A DNA stretch of 64,000 nt from Faecalicatena faecalis (GTDB lineage: Bacteria; Bacillota; Clostridia; Lachnospirales; Lachnospiraceae). The translations under genes were made by a program, and so were the position numbers. Each line of letters begins with the position of its first letter. The first letter of the stretch is position 1. The stretch is taken from positions 310,001 to 374,000 of the forward strand of contig NZ_JABACJ020000002.1 of assembly GCF_012524165.2 (NCBI RefSeq). The letters run 5' to 3'. Shown here one piece after another: positions 53,943 to 62,131 of the stretch. Under the pieces are notes generated by a model. It was not told the DNA's origin, ran no database searches, and was given only the letters and a program-made list of their open reading frames with translations.

Positions 53943-54817
53943 CGTTCATCACCTCCATACCATATACGAGAAAATTCTATTTTCAGATATGCCTGTAGTT
54001 TTTCTTTCCAACATATGTATTCTCTGTAATCCTGTTCCCTATCATTTTCATTCATCTTCTCCAACAATTGGGCTGCTGACTCCTTCCCATCAATAATCTG
54101 CTGCCATAACATTTTTTCTGAGTCTAAAAGAATTCTACGGTAATCAGGAAACTGAATCGTCTTCAGTCGATATTTTCCCATTGGTGGCTTCTTATTTTGA
54201 TCTTTTACAATTCTTGTTTCAGAAGCAGTAAGAGGTATTTCTTCCAACTCGATGTTGAGAAAAGGAGGGAGAAGTATTTCCCGTTCATCCCAATGGGTAT
54301 ATTCATTTTTTTCTAATACCTTATCATAATCAATAAATGGTATATTAGGGGAAAGTTCCGCTTCTATAAGAACAATTCCATTCTTTCTGGCAAACGCTGA
54401 ATCATAGTCACACTTTGAACACGAAAAAAATGATTGGGTAAAACCATTTTCATAATTTGTAACTGATGATGCACGATCTACCCGCTTTCCAGTTACGCGG
54501 TAATCGAAATCTTCCTTCCTGACTTTCATCAGAGTAAAAATATTTGTATAAACTTGTATTGTTTCCTCTATCTTTCTGATAAACTCAGAATTTAGCGTAT
54601 GTCCCTCTTTCCAAATACGTTCCTGTTCATTCTTGTTGCCTTCAAATAGGAGTGCATTTAATGTCCGATAAGCATTTTCATCGCCATACATAGCATCCCT
54701 AGACTTTCTGCCCATATAACCGTTGCTGCACCGTTCACGGGTATCGCCTCCGTAAAAGCGAAGCGCATCAACGCCTTTACATAGGGGCATATGATCCTTT
54801 TCAGATAAACTTTCCAT
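53939..54817 (-). CDS. ADP-ribosyltransferase-like protein (R-S-E class)
   Basis: 292 residues. Three spaced motifs match the R-S-E ART fold: Arg107 in DYRVTGK, the F-x-S strand SFFSCSK (Ser132), and Glu178-x-Glu180 in DEREILLPPF, as in the ExE of arginine-modifying ARTs with the typical LLPP tail. Residues 145-165 (GIVLIEAELSPNIPFIDY) fit the core strands between them. Residues 1-95 and 215-292 are helical and unassigned. First gene of the island operon, with a good promoter 72-100 bp upstream. Confidence 0.72.
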   Translation of the reverse strand: MESLSEKDHMPLCKGVDALRFYGGDTRERCSNGYMGRKSRDAMYGDENAYRTLNALLFEGNKNEQERIWKEGHTLNSEFIRKIEETIQVYTNIFTLMKVRKEDFDYRVTGKRVDRASSVTNYENGFTQSFFSCSKCDYDSAFARKNGIVLIEAELSPNIPFIDYDKVLEKNEYTHWDEREILLPPFLNIELEEIPLTASETRIVKDQNKKPPMGKYRLKTIQFPDYRRILLDSEKMLWQQIIDGKESAAQLLEKMNENDREQDYREYICWKEKLQAYLKIEFSRIWYGGDER

Positions 54818-54986
54818 CCCCTGTTTCTTCCTCCATCTTTCAAACTGTTACTTTCACCTGCAAAATGTACTCCGCAGTTCTCCGTATTACTATTAATTAT
54901 AGCTGCTTGTCTGCTGGACTGCAACACACGAGACTCACATCATTATGAAAAACATTCCTCTTACCTATAGACTTTATCGCATAAAA
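54818..54986 (-). promoter_or_regulatory. leader and promoter of the ART-RT operon
   Basis: On the minus strand TTGCAG (complement of 54919-54924), 17 bases, TATAAT (complement of 54896-54901). The ~70-nt leader has a small CTGC/GCAG hairpin near 54855-54875 and GGAGGA 12 bases before the ATG. No retron-type msr-msd fold is apparent. Confidence 0.7.
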
Positions 54987-55029
54987 ATGCACCCATGGTT
55001 CTAAAATTAAATCTAAACCATGGATGCAT
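54987..55029 (+). terminator. hairpin upstream of the island
   Basis: ATGCACCCATGGTT (54987-55000) and AACCATGGATGCAT (55016-55029) pair with one mismatch; ATTTTATTTCTT follows on the plus strand. It isolates the island promoter from the right side. Confidence 0.65.
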
Positions 55030-55124
55030 ATTTTATTTCTTACAACAACCGTATACAATTAACTTTTGTTTAAGAAAACTCCTATACTCGTGTTAACTGT
55101 ACAAAGTTAAGGAGATGGAATATT

Positions 55125-55211
55125 ATGACATATTCAGACGCTATTATTAAACGATTGATAGAACTTTGCTCTGAAAGAGCTCTTACTCTTCTTATTATTT
55201 CTGTTCAATAA
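55125..55211 (+). pseudogene. N-terminal fragment of an XRE-family regulator
   Basis: After AAGGAGATGGAATATT the ATG opens MTYSDAIIKRLIELCSERAL, the usual first helix of small Clostridial XRE repressors; the frame then runs into the end of the VOC gene and stops after 28 codons. The rest of the HTH is gone. A likely deletion junction at the right edge of the island. Confidence 0.6.
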
Positions 55212-55557
55212 TTTCCAGATGTAAACCATCCGGATCCTGAATAAAGAAAAAGCGGGTTTTAGGATTTGGCTGAATTGGCCCACTGACAATTTCTACCCCC
55301 TGAGCTTTCATAACTTCCATTGCCTGATCCAAATCATCTACTTCAAATCCCAGAGATGGATATTCCCCATACTGTGAGAGTTCTTCATCCTTGTTACAAA
55401 TCAATTCTAATTCCGCCGGACCATCTGCCAGAAAAGCAATCTCTGTCTTTGGTCCTCCCGGAAATCTTCTCACCAGTTTCAAACCGATTACTTCCTCATA
55501 AAAGCGAATAGAATCTTCTAAATTTTTCACATGAATTGTTGCAAATATAAATTTCAT
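55195..55557 (-). CDS. VOC-family protein (glyoxalase-like)
   Basis: 120 residues, one vicinal-oxygen-chelate unit: FIFATIHVKNLEDSIRFYEE, then FLADGPAELELIC, LGFEVDDLDQAMEVMKAQG and RFFFIQDPDGLHLEIIEQ. Metal-binding His8 and Glu116-type residues are present. Glyoxalase I-like activity or a detoxification role is possible. AGGAGG precedes ATG 55557. Confidence 0.88.
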   Translation of the reverse strand: MKFIFATIHVKNLEDSIRFYEEVIGLKLVRRFPGGPKTEIAFLADGPAELELICNKDEELSQYGEYPSLGFEVDDLDQAMEVMKAQGVEIVSGPIQPNPKTRFFFIQDPDGLHLEIIEQK

Positions 55558-55628
55558 CTCATACCTCCTGAGTTTTCCGGCAATTTTTCAGATTTTTATG
55601 CAGTAAAACCTCATTCCGACTTTCGCGT

Positions 55629-56172
55629 TTACCAATGATTATAGCCCAGAACTTCGTCCAAATCCTTCCTTATCTTTCTGCGCGGCTCACCACTTTTAGC
55701 CGGATATCCCACAGTAATGATCAAACGCACCACCCGCTCTTTAGGAATCCCAAATGCCTGGTGCAACTTTTCCTGATTCATTGTACCTATCATGCAAGTT
55801 CCCAATCCTAATGAGGTAGCTTCATAGCATAGCCCCATAGCTGCCATCCCAATATCCATCTGTGCAAAATCTGGGACCCATAATGTTCTGCGACTCCAGG
55901 TTTTAAATGCCCCTCTTCCTCACAGATTAAAATAAAAGCTGGCACTTTTGCTCCCCATGGACATCCGATCAGGCCATGATCATCAAACGCTTCTACTACT
56001 TTTGTATGTGCCTCCGGTTCATCCACGATAATAAAATGCTCGGCTGTGAATTGCAGCCGCTTGGAGCCATGCGTGCCACGTCGACCAAATGAGTCAGTAA
56101 CTCACACGATACCTTTTTATCACTGTAAACTCTGCAGCTTTCTCTTTCTGCCTGTAAGTTCTCAAAATTCAT
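55629..56172 (-). pseudogene. nitroreductase pseudogene (second copy)
   Basis: Aligned by eye to the intact gene at 42392-42937 it is about nine-tenths identical, but has lost one base near 55869 (CAAAATCTGGGA versus CAAAATGCTGGGA) and one near 56038 (ATGCTCGG versus ATGCCACGG). Both break the frame. The 3' flank (TTTTTATGCAGTAAAACCTCAT) matches the intact locus too. Confidence 0.88.
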
Positions 56173-56585
56173 GCTCTTCTCCCCTTTCCGTTCCAGATAC
56201 AGGTAATACTATGATCGCAGAATGCCATCTTTCAGCCATAACCTTATTCTTTCACAAAAATTCTATTTCCTGGTAAGTTCAGTTTCCTATACTTTAGAGA
56301 AACAGTCCATAATTCAAAGAACTTTCTCAAAACCAGTACAGCGTAAATTCAGAGTCTGCTTTACTGCTTCCTCATAGTGACTGCGCTGCTTATTTTATCC
56401 GCAATTATTTTCATCGTTCTAATTCATTTTGCACAGGCGGGAACGGATTCTCCGTTGATTGCAATACAAATCTGAGATTTTGTATAGACCCGGTCAGGAG
56501 ACTACATTAAAACGCAAGAAATTTATATTCCTCGGCCACCAAAACTGTACGCTTCACGTCAAATTACTTCTTCATTTCTATAAAA
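56173..56585. other. degenerate gap with a fragment of the ferredoxin-DUF2703 start
   Basis: At about 56221-56250 GCCATCTTTCAGCCATAACC nearly repeats the first codons and leader of the ferredoxin-DUF2703 gene (43810-43835), so this DNA was once like the left locus. I see no other coding sequence or signal here. Confidence 0.5.
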
Positions 56586-57173
56586 TCACAAATTTTCTTC
56601 AACGAAATGATTCTCATACATATCCCAATACTTTTTATATACAAAATCTTCATCGCTGTTAAAGTTTAACTGGTACATTCTGAATATTACAGGAATATTT
56701 TTCGGTTGCCACTGTTCTTCATACGAATAGCAATATTTCATTCCCACTTTTTGCATAACCTTTCCGCTTCTTATATTATTCCTGTCGTGAGTTGCCGTGA
56801 TATAGGGCAGGCCGTCTTTTTTTACCTGCTCCACAATAGCTTTCGCTGCCTCTGTTACAATTCCCTGATGCCAAAATTCCCTGCAGAGTCCGTAACCAAA
56901 GTCGTGATGTTCTTCCATATCAACTTTAATATAACCAATCGGAAGATTATCACTTTTAAGGCAGATGGCGTATGCGTAGGCCTGCGGCAGTTCATACTTT
57001 GCCGCATATCTTTCTTCATAAAATTCTTTAGTCTCCTCAAGACTTTTCACAGGATACCACGGCAGAAACTGATTAACCACCTCATCTTTTAGGATGAGGA
57101 AAAGAGCCTCCATATCCTCTTCTGTAAACTTTCTCAAAATTAAACGTTCTGTTACTAATTTAGGTGTATTCAT
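56586..57173 (-). CDS. GNAT-family N-acetyltransferase (RimJ/RimL-like)
   Basis: 195 residues. TERLILRKFTEEDMEALFLI is the RimJ-type opening; YGLCREFWHQGIVTEAAKAI the acetyl-CoA loop, and RNNIRSGKVMQKVGMKYCYS the C-terminal unit. Substrate unknown (N-terminal or small-molecule amine). Confidence 0.88.
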   Translation of the reverse strand: MNTPKLVTERLILRKFTEEDMEALFLILKDEVVNQFLPWYPVKSLEETKEFYEERYAAKYELPQAYAYAICLKSDNLPIGYIKVDMEEHHDFGYGLCREFWHQGIVTEAAKAIVEQVKKDGLPYITATHDRNNIRSGKVMQKVGMKYCYSYEEQWQPKNIPVIFRMYQLNFNSDEDFVYKKYWDMYENHFVEENL

Positions 57174-57453
57174 AATGCTATTCCTCTGAGATGTTTTATC
57201 AAATTCATTTATAATAACTGACCATTTCCCTGTTATCCTCCGGGGTCAGGCCGATTTTCAATCTCTTTTGCTTCAAACGTCTTGATGGTTTCTCTCAGCT
57301 TATGTACCCGGCAGGGTATACTTACTCTACGAAGCACATCATAAATAAAATTTCATCACGAACAAAGTTATATATCTGCTTTATGCAATTGAACTCATCT
57401 GCATTTTTTCAGTGCAACAAATGGTATTTGCTTTACCTCCTGCTATTTTCAAT

Positions 57454-58017
57454 TCACCTTGTTTTTTCAGGGAAATAGAAAGGAACTAATATCTGTGGAA
57501 TAATTAGTTCAAACCGTTTTACCATTTCCTCATCCTCCACTTGCATCCCACCGATAATCCAGTCTCGCATGACGAAAGTTCCACCTACATCTTTTGCCTC
57601 AATTCCAAACAGAATTCTTGGATCTGTAATATCCACACCTTTCCTTTTCAGAATTTCTTTATCAAACCAGATTGTTAATTCTATTTCATAATCAAGCGTA
57701 CATCCAGTCTCCCTCGATGTAAAAAGATGCCGTACAAAATCCAAATGCTCACGAAATGCGGAAAACTGCTGGAGGTATATTTTCCTCCAGTCATCTTCTT
57801 TCACAAATTTTTCAGGTATAATGATATCTTTCTGAAACAACTCATAATAAATTTCATTCACAAGCTCATATTTATCTTTATAATATCGGTAAAAAGTCTG
57901 TTTACTGATTTCTGCGGCATCCACGATTTCTCGAACAGATACCTGTTCCACAGCCTTCCTGCTTACAATCTCATACGCCGCTTCCTTTAACATTCTCCTG
58001 GCATTCACTTTCTTCAT
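57454..58017 (-). CDS. TetR-family transcriptional regulator
   Basis: 187 residues. HTH VSVREIVDAAEISKQTFYRY near residues 23-45, then a helical C-terminal domain of the DhaS/TetR_C_8 type (YEIELTIWFDKEILKRKG). The start overlaps the end of the TIGR04076 gene upstream by 47 bp, so the two are co-transcribed. Confidence 0.87.
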   Translation of the reverse strand: MKKVNARRMLKEAAYEIVSRKAVEQVSVREIVDAAEISKQTFYRYYKDKYELVNEIYYELFQKDIIIPEKFVKEDDWRKIYLQQFSAFREHLDFVRHLFTSRETGCTLDYEIELTIWFDKEILKRKGVDITDPRILFGIEAKDVGGTFVMRDWIIGGMQVEDEEMVKRFELIIPQILVPFYFPEKTR

Positions 58018-58327
58018 CCACTCTTTCCACTTTAATGATTACCGGCCTTAAACCATCATTACAGGAACAGATTGCCATACCTTTGTGCCTGGGGTCAATC
58101 CAGTCATCAAAATACCATCCTTCCGCACCATTCGCAAGCGCAAATACATACTGATATATGGCCTTCCATGCCTCATCACAAAACCCTTCCGGCTTTGCAT
58201 AATCTGCATAAAAAACCTGACCTTCTCTCATAAGAGGACAGGTTGTAAAATTGGGAACCCCATACTGTTCGGCAAGTTCTTTTTGCAATGTGGTCGTTAA
58301 AATAGTAAGCCTGCATTTCTTCATCAT
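57971..58327 (-). CDS. TIGR04076-family protein
   Basis: 118 residues. KCRLTILTTTLQKELAEQYG, CPLMREGQVFYADYAKPEGF, CDEAWKAIYQYVFAL and CNDGLRPVIIKVER fit the cysteine-containing TIGR04076 family of unknown function. Start at the first of two adjacent ATGs (58327), eight bases after GGAGG. Probably the partner gene of the TetR regulator. Confidence 0.78.
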   Translation of the reverse strand: MMKKCRLTILTTTLQKELAEQYGVPNFTTCPLMREGQVFYADYAKPEGFCDEAWKAIYQYVFALANGAEGWYFDDWIDPRHKGMAICSCNDGLRPVIIKVERVDEESECQENVKGSGV

Positions 58328-58506
58328 ACTGGTATCCTCCATAAATATCTTTTCCTTGATTCTACCAAAACAAAAAATTTCTTTCAGCTTACATTCACAG
58401 TGACTGGTTCCAAATGTGACTATTTCTCCTGTTTGTCACTTTTCCCACTGTATAATAGTATATCAGAAAGACAAAACCATTAAAATATCAGAATTCCTAC
58501 TGCATA

Positions 58507-58600
58507 TCATTTTTTCAGATTCTCATGAAAAAATCTCTCTGTCTTATCAAAGGGAATGATATCTTTCCGGTCATAAAGGTCTGTATGGACAGTACCGGGA
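58507..58600 (-). pseudogene. C-terminal fragment of an alpha/beta hydrolase
   Basis: The frame ending at 58507 reads HTDLYDRKDIIPFDKTERFF, then HENLKK and stop, which looks like the catalytic-His end of a Clostridial alpha/beta hydrolase. Codons upstream of about 58600 are unrelated. A relic next to the LysR relic it was once divergent from. Confidence 0.5.
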
Positions 58601-58606
58601 ATACAG

Positions 58607-59030
58607 ATGAAAGGGCTGGAAGAAGAATTAAGAAAAAACTGTTTACCCGGAGCAGTTATAGTATCCTTTTGACAGATGAAGGGATGCTGCTTCACAAAAA
58701 AGCCGAGAATTTACTGGCTATGGCGGATAAGATCACGAATGAATTTCATACCATAGATGACATCACGGGCGGGGATATCTATATTGGCTGAGCAGAGTCC
58801 TATCTGATCAAATATCTGACCGCAGCCGAAAAAAAATTGAACAGGCGCTATCCAGGCATTCATTGCAGAACCGCCTGACCTCTCAAAATACGTTTATCTG
58901 GAAATACCAGAAAGCGATACCGGGGGGCCCCGATGCGAAGGGACTGCCCGCTAGCGCAATACCAGAAATCTCACTGGAGGATTTAATCCCCTATCCCATC
59001 TTCTGCTAGGAACAGTTCGTAAAATCAGAC
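58607..59030 (+). pseudogene. LysR-family regulator remnant
   Basis: Frames reading MKGLEEEL.KKLFTRSSYS, then LLTDEGMLLHKKAENLLAMA and FHTIDDITGGDIYIG, follow LysR sequence from late HTH into the linker; a TGA (58789-58791) stands where Cys is usual, then AESYLIKYLTAAEKKLNRRY continues. After PGIH the sequence jumps, by an internal deletion, to a diverged YLEIPES..ISLEDLIPYPIF portion. Frameshift near 58632, nonsense codon, and deletions make it dead. The first half of the HTH is missing. Confidence 0.75.
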
Positions 59031-59082
59031 CTACCACGGTGCTGCGGAGAAAAGATAAACCCTCTGCAGATCATAGTCACCT

Positions 59083-59274
59083 TTAATCTGTCCAATAACG
59101 CCGTCGTTTTTGTCCGAGAAGTGCTAGGTATTGCCCTTTTATTACCCTGGAGCTGTTACTATCTGCATAGTCAATTTTCCAACTCCCAATAAGCTGACCA
59201 AAATAGTTAAATTCCTCGGGCAGAGCTATATTTTTTCTCTCACATATTAATGACTCAATCATAATCACATTCAC
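59083..59274 (-). pseudogene. gene fragment, unknown family
   Basis: 63 codons, including LPEEFNYFGQLIGSWKIDYA, which looks like a conserved protein start, but the sequence then breaks and stops. I believe it is the N-terminal part of a small soluble protein family I cannot name. Confidence 0.35.
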
Positions 59275-59333
59275 CGTATCCGCTTGCCAGCCTCGTATTT
59301 ACCAGCTCTTTTACCTCTGGTTCCCTTGTCATT

Positions 59334-60176
59334 TTAGCTCTCCGTCCTGATCACATCCATACTGTCGGATTTCAGCAGCTTATTAAGGAAACTCTTTGCA
59401 TCTAAAGGAGAGCGGTATTGAGGCAGCTGTGTGAAAACACTGGACAGTCTGTCCATCTCTTCCATCGCTTCTGTAAATTCTGCAGTAGTAGAATGGTCCA
59501 GCTTCTCCAGGGATCTGTATTCGAGATTCCCGGGATTAAGTCTATGCGTCAGGATTGCATATCCCACACGTTTCTGACAGTTACACTTTCCTGTACCGGA
59601 AAGCCCACAGTATTCCCCTAAAAATGCAGCTACCTTTTTGCGGATGCGTGAAAGCCGCTGACGGTAGGCTTCGGCAGTTAACCCCAAGATTTCACCACAT
59701 ACCCTGCTGTCTGCCTTAAACATCAGCCCCAGCACATAGATACAACGGCTTTCAGGGTCCAGGCACTGAAGCATGACATTGGTGCAGGAAGCTTTTAGTT
59801 CATCTGCCAGTATTTCCTCCTCTACCCCTTGCAGTAAATCCTCTGTATTAGGGACAACCCCCATATTGATGTCCTGGCCATAAAATTCAAAACTCAATGG
59901 CCGCTGTGCAAACATGGACTTTTTACAGTTGATAAGATAATTGGTAGCTACACGGTAAGCCCATGTGGAAAACGTACTCTCCTTGCGGAATGTCGACAAC
60001 TGTGTAATTATTTTAATCATGATTTCCTGCACGGCGTCTTCTGCATCCTGTGGACTTCCCAGCATTCGCAGTGAAAGATTATAAATCATATCCTGAACAC
60101 TTAGAAGAAGACTTTCCAATACTTTTTTATCTCCATTTACCGCCTGATCAATCAATTCTGATTCTTTCTTTTGCAT
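59334..60176 (-). CDS. ECF-type sigma-70 family RNA polymerase sigma factor, copy 2
   Basis: 280 residues, identical to the sigma factor at 46266-47108 except for three residues (Asp for Asn near 16, Val for Phe in the MGVVPNTED segment, Thr for Met four residues from the end). All sigma-2 and sigma-4 motifs intact. Both copies appear able to be expressed, and the very low divergence means the duplication is recent or kept alike by gene conversion. Confidence 0.88.
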   Translation of the reverse strand: MQKKESELIDQAVNGDKKVLESLLLSVQDMIYNLSLRMLGSPQDAEDAVQEIMIKIITQLSTFRKESTFSTWAYRVATNYLINCKKSMFAQRPLSFEFYGQDINMGVVPNTEDLLQGVEEEILADELKASCTNVMLQCLDPESRCIYVLGLMFKADSRVCGEILGLTAEAYRQRLSRIRKKVAAFLGEYCGLSGTGKCNCQKRVGYAILTHRLNPGNLEYRSLEKLDHSTTAEFTEAMEEMDRLSSVFTQLPQYRSPLDAKSFLNKLLKSDSMDVIRTES

Positions 60177-60307
60177 GATACTACCTCCATTTTTTATATT
60201 ATATCTTATTAGACAATCTTTCTGACCAGTTGTGACAAGAAAAGTTATTATTTGTAAAAATCATTTCACCCAAAATAAGCGCAAAATAATAACGCGGTAA
60301 AGCAAAA

Positions 60308-60333
60308 GTCCTGGCAGATAAGACCGCCAGGAC
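60308..60333 (-). terminator. second copy of the island terminator
   Basis: Same 8-bp GTCCTGGC/GCCAGGAC stem with TTTTGCTTT on the minus strand, now with no gene upstream to terminate. Confidence 0.8.
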
Positions 60334-60365
60334 CTTTATTCCAGGAAACACTATGTATCTCTGCT

Positions 60366-60653
60366 TCTATAGAATTTAATTTTCCTGATAACTATATTTT
60401 CTAACTTTCAACTACTTCACTGTCTCCCAAATCTCTTAAAAGTATATCATATCAATTCTCAACCACTTTCATTTTATTACCGCTGCTTTTTCCCGCAAAT
60501 ACCTATATCGTATTATGGACTATACCTATAGTGCATTATTTCCATCCAGATTTAAACATATCTTCAAACTGGCTCCGCCTGAACTTTGTATATATGACGG
60601 TTTAAAAGAACCGACTATGAGACTCCAAATAGCTTTACCAATCCAATCTATTA
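60366..60653. other. AT-rich gap after repeat copy 2
   Basis: No open frame or hairpin of note. This is where the SAVED gene would continue if copy 2 still had it. Confidence 0.4.
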
Positions 60654-61274
60654 TTAAACTAAGTTTTCTGAAATCAACTTCCCATGCATATAATATACAT
60701 CATCGTCCGGTCCAATCTCTCTCAGCACACGCCCCGGGCTGCCAACAGCCAGCACATTTGCAGGGATATCTTTTGTAACGACTGCCCCTGCCCCAATAAC
60801 AGAATTATCACCGATATGCACACCAGGGAGAATAGTCACATTTGATGCAATCCAGACATTTTTCCCGATATATACAGGCTCATTACATCCATAGCCCTCT
60901 GCCCTGAGTTTCGGTGAAATCGGATGTGAAGCCGCTATAATCGTAACATTGGGGGCAATCATCGTTCCATCTCCAATATAAATATTTGCATCATCAACCA
61001 AAGTTGCATTAAAGTTCAAATATACATTTTTTCCTAAATGAACATGGTGTCCGCCCCACATTGCATGATATGGTGCCTGCAAATAGGAACCTTCCCCGAC
61101 CTCTGCAAACAACTCATTCAAAATCCGCCGCTTTTTTTCCTCTCCTTCCGGAGTATAGCCAGCGTTGTTATATTCCTCCATCATTTGAAGATACTTGTAA
61201 TAGTCTCCCTCATCATTCGTTAATTCCCACACTTTATACAATTTCCCGGAATTAAGTAGTTCTTCTGTTGTCAT
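60654..61274 (-). CDS. sugar O-acetyltransferase (maltose/galactoside type)
   Basis: 206 residues. N-terminal EYNNAGYTPEGEEKKRRILN is the Maa/NodL helix; hexapeptide left-handed beta-helix repeats follow (IGDGTMIAPNVTIIAASHPI, IGKNVWIASNVTILPGVHIG, DNSVIGAGAVVTKDIPANVL). The catalytic His is in AASHPI. Acceptor sugar unknown. Confidence 0.92.
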   Translation of the reverse strand: MTTEELLNSGKLYKVWELTNDEGDYYKYLQMMEEYNNAGYTPEGEEKKRRILNELFAEVGEGSYLQAPYHAMWGGHHVHLGKNVYLNFNATLVDDANIYIGDGTMIAPNVTIIAASHPISPKLRAEGYGCNEPVYIGKNVWIASNVTILPGVHIGDNSVIGAGAVVTKDIPANVLAVGSPGRVLREIGPDDDVYYMHGKLISENLV

Positions 61275-61297
61275 CTTACAATCTCCTTATGCAATTA

Positions 61298-62131
61298 TTA
61301 AATTTTCTTTCTCTGACAGACCGGACAATAGTAGCTGCTTCTGCCCCCAATCATGATTCTTTCTATCGCCTGCCCACAACGGTTACATGGCTGTGCTTCT
61401 CTTCCATACACTCTTAGATGAGGCATATTCCGATATTCTTTGCCTCTGCCCTCAAGATACTCCTCAGGAGTCATTTCATTTGTATCAATCCCCCACGCAA
61501 TAATCTCTTTTATTGCTTCTGCAAGACGATTCCAGTCGTCAGAGCCCAAATTAGCACACTTTTCTTCCGGATAAATCCCGGCAGCATAAAGAATCTCATC
61601 AGAATAAATATTTCCGATCCCGGCAACAATGGACTGGTCATGAAGCATTTCTTTCATAGATTTCTTCCGCTTTCCCATCTTTTCCTGCAAATAGGCAGCT
61701 GTAAGGGCATCCTCCAATGGTTCTACTCCTAGTTTATCCTGCCCGGTCACTGTATCCTTTTCATCCGTTTTGAGAAACCAGAACCGTCCGAAACGACGGA
61801 CATCCATGTATCGAATCTGGTTACCGCCGGATAATTCTGCTATCAGATGCGTATGTTTTTCCTCAGGATATGCAGCAGGGGTTACAAGCAGCTGCCCTGT
61901 CATCCTTAAGTGAAGTACAAGTCTGTCACCGCTTTCAAAATGAACCGTGAGAAACTTTCCCCTGCGCGTCATATTTTTTACAGTCTGCCCGGTGAGCGAT
62001 TGCACAAACCACCCTTCCTCGGGATACGCAATAATCTGTGCATGATTGATTCTTACATTCCGTATTTTTTGTCCCTTTATCTGCGGTTCTATGATTCTTC
62101 TGATTATTTCTACTTCCGGCATCTCAGGCAT
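61298..62131 (-). CDS. mutM: formamidopyrimidine-DNA glycosylase
   Basis: 277 residues. It opens MPEMPEVEIIRR, with catalytic Pro2 and Glu3; IVAGIGNIYSDEILYAAGI is the helix-two-turn-helix, and CNRCGQAIERIMIGGRSSYY, then CPVCQ, the zinc finger. It removes 8-oxoguanine and other oxidised purines. The start overlaps the tail of the radical SAM relic by 8 bp. Confidence 0.95.
   Translation of the reverse strand: MPEMPEVEIIRRIIEPQIKGQKIRNVRINHAQIIAYPEEGWFVQSLTGQTVKNMTRRGKFLTVHFESGDRLVLHLRMTGQLLVTPAAYPEEKHTHLIAELSGGNQIRYMDVRRFGRFWFLKTDEKDTVTGQDKLGVEPLEDALTAAYLQEKMGKRKKSMKEMLHDQSIVAGIGNIYSDEILYAAGIYPEEKCANLGSDDWNRLAEAIKEIIAWGIDTNEMTPEEYLEGRGKEYRNMPHLRVYGREAQPCNRCGQAIERIMIGGRSSYYCPVCQRKKI

Larger units (their letters stand above)
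59268..60365. repeat. ~1.1 kb direct repeat, copy 2
   Basis: Near-identical to 46201-47297. It keeps the sigma gene, the island terminator and the last 14 bases of the SAVED gene (AGCAGAGATACATAG region), but beyond 60365 the SAVED gene is absent and unrelated AT-rich DNA follows. Confidence 0.9.

Noticed and set aside
49907..54924. Group II intron or retron
   Set aside because: No maturase X or HNH domain, no intron-like 5' and 3' ends, and no msr-msd-like fold in the leader; the RT motifs fit the unknown/Abi class better.
47283..54924. Complete CBASS operon
   Set aside because: No nucleotidyltransferase with a GS motif and DxD is present in any of the five proteins; the SAVED protein also lacks the start of its nuclease.
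54658..54927. Longer or alternative gene over the start of the ART gene
   Set aside because: This frame is antisense-like in codon use, crosses the promoter and has no ribosome site.
58789..58791. TGA as a second selenocysteine codon
   Set aside because: The surrounding LysR gene is frameshifted and deleted, so the TGA is more simply a nonsense mutation.
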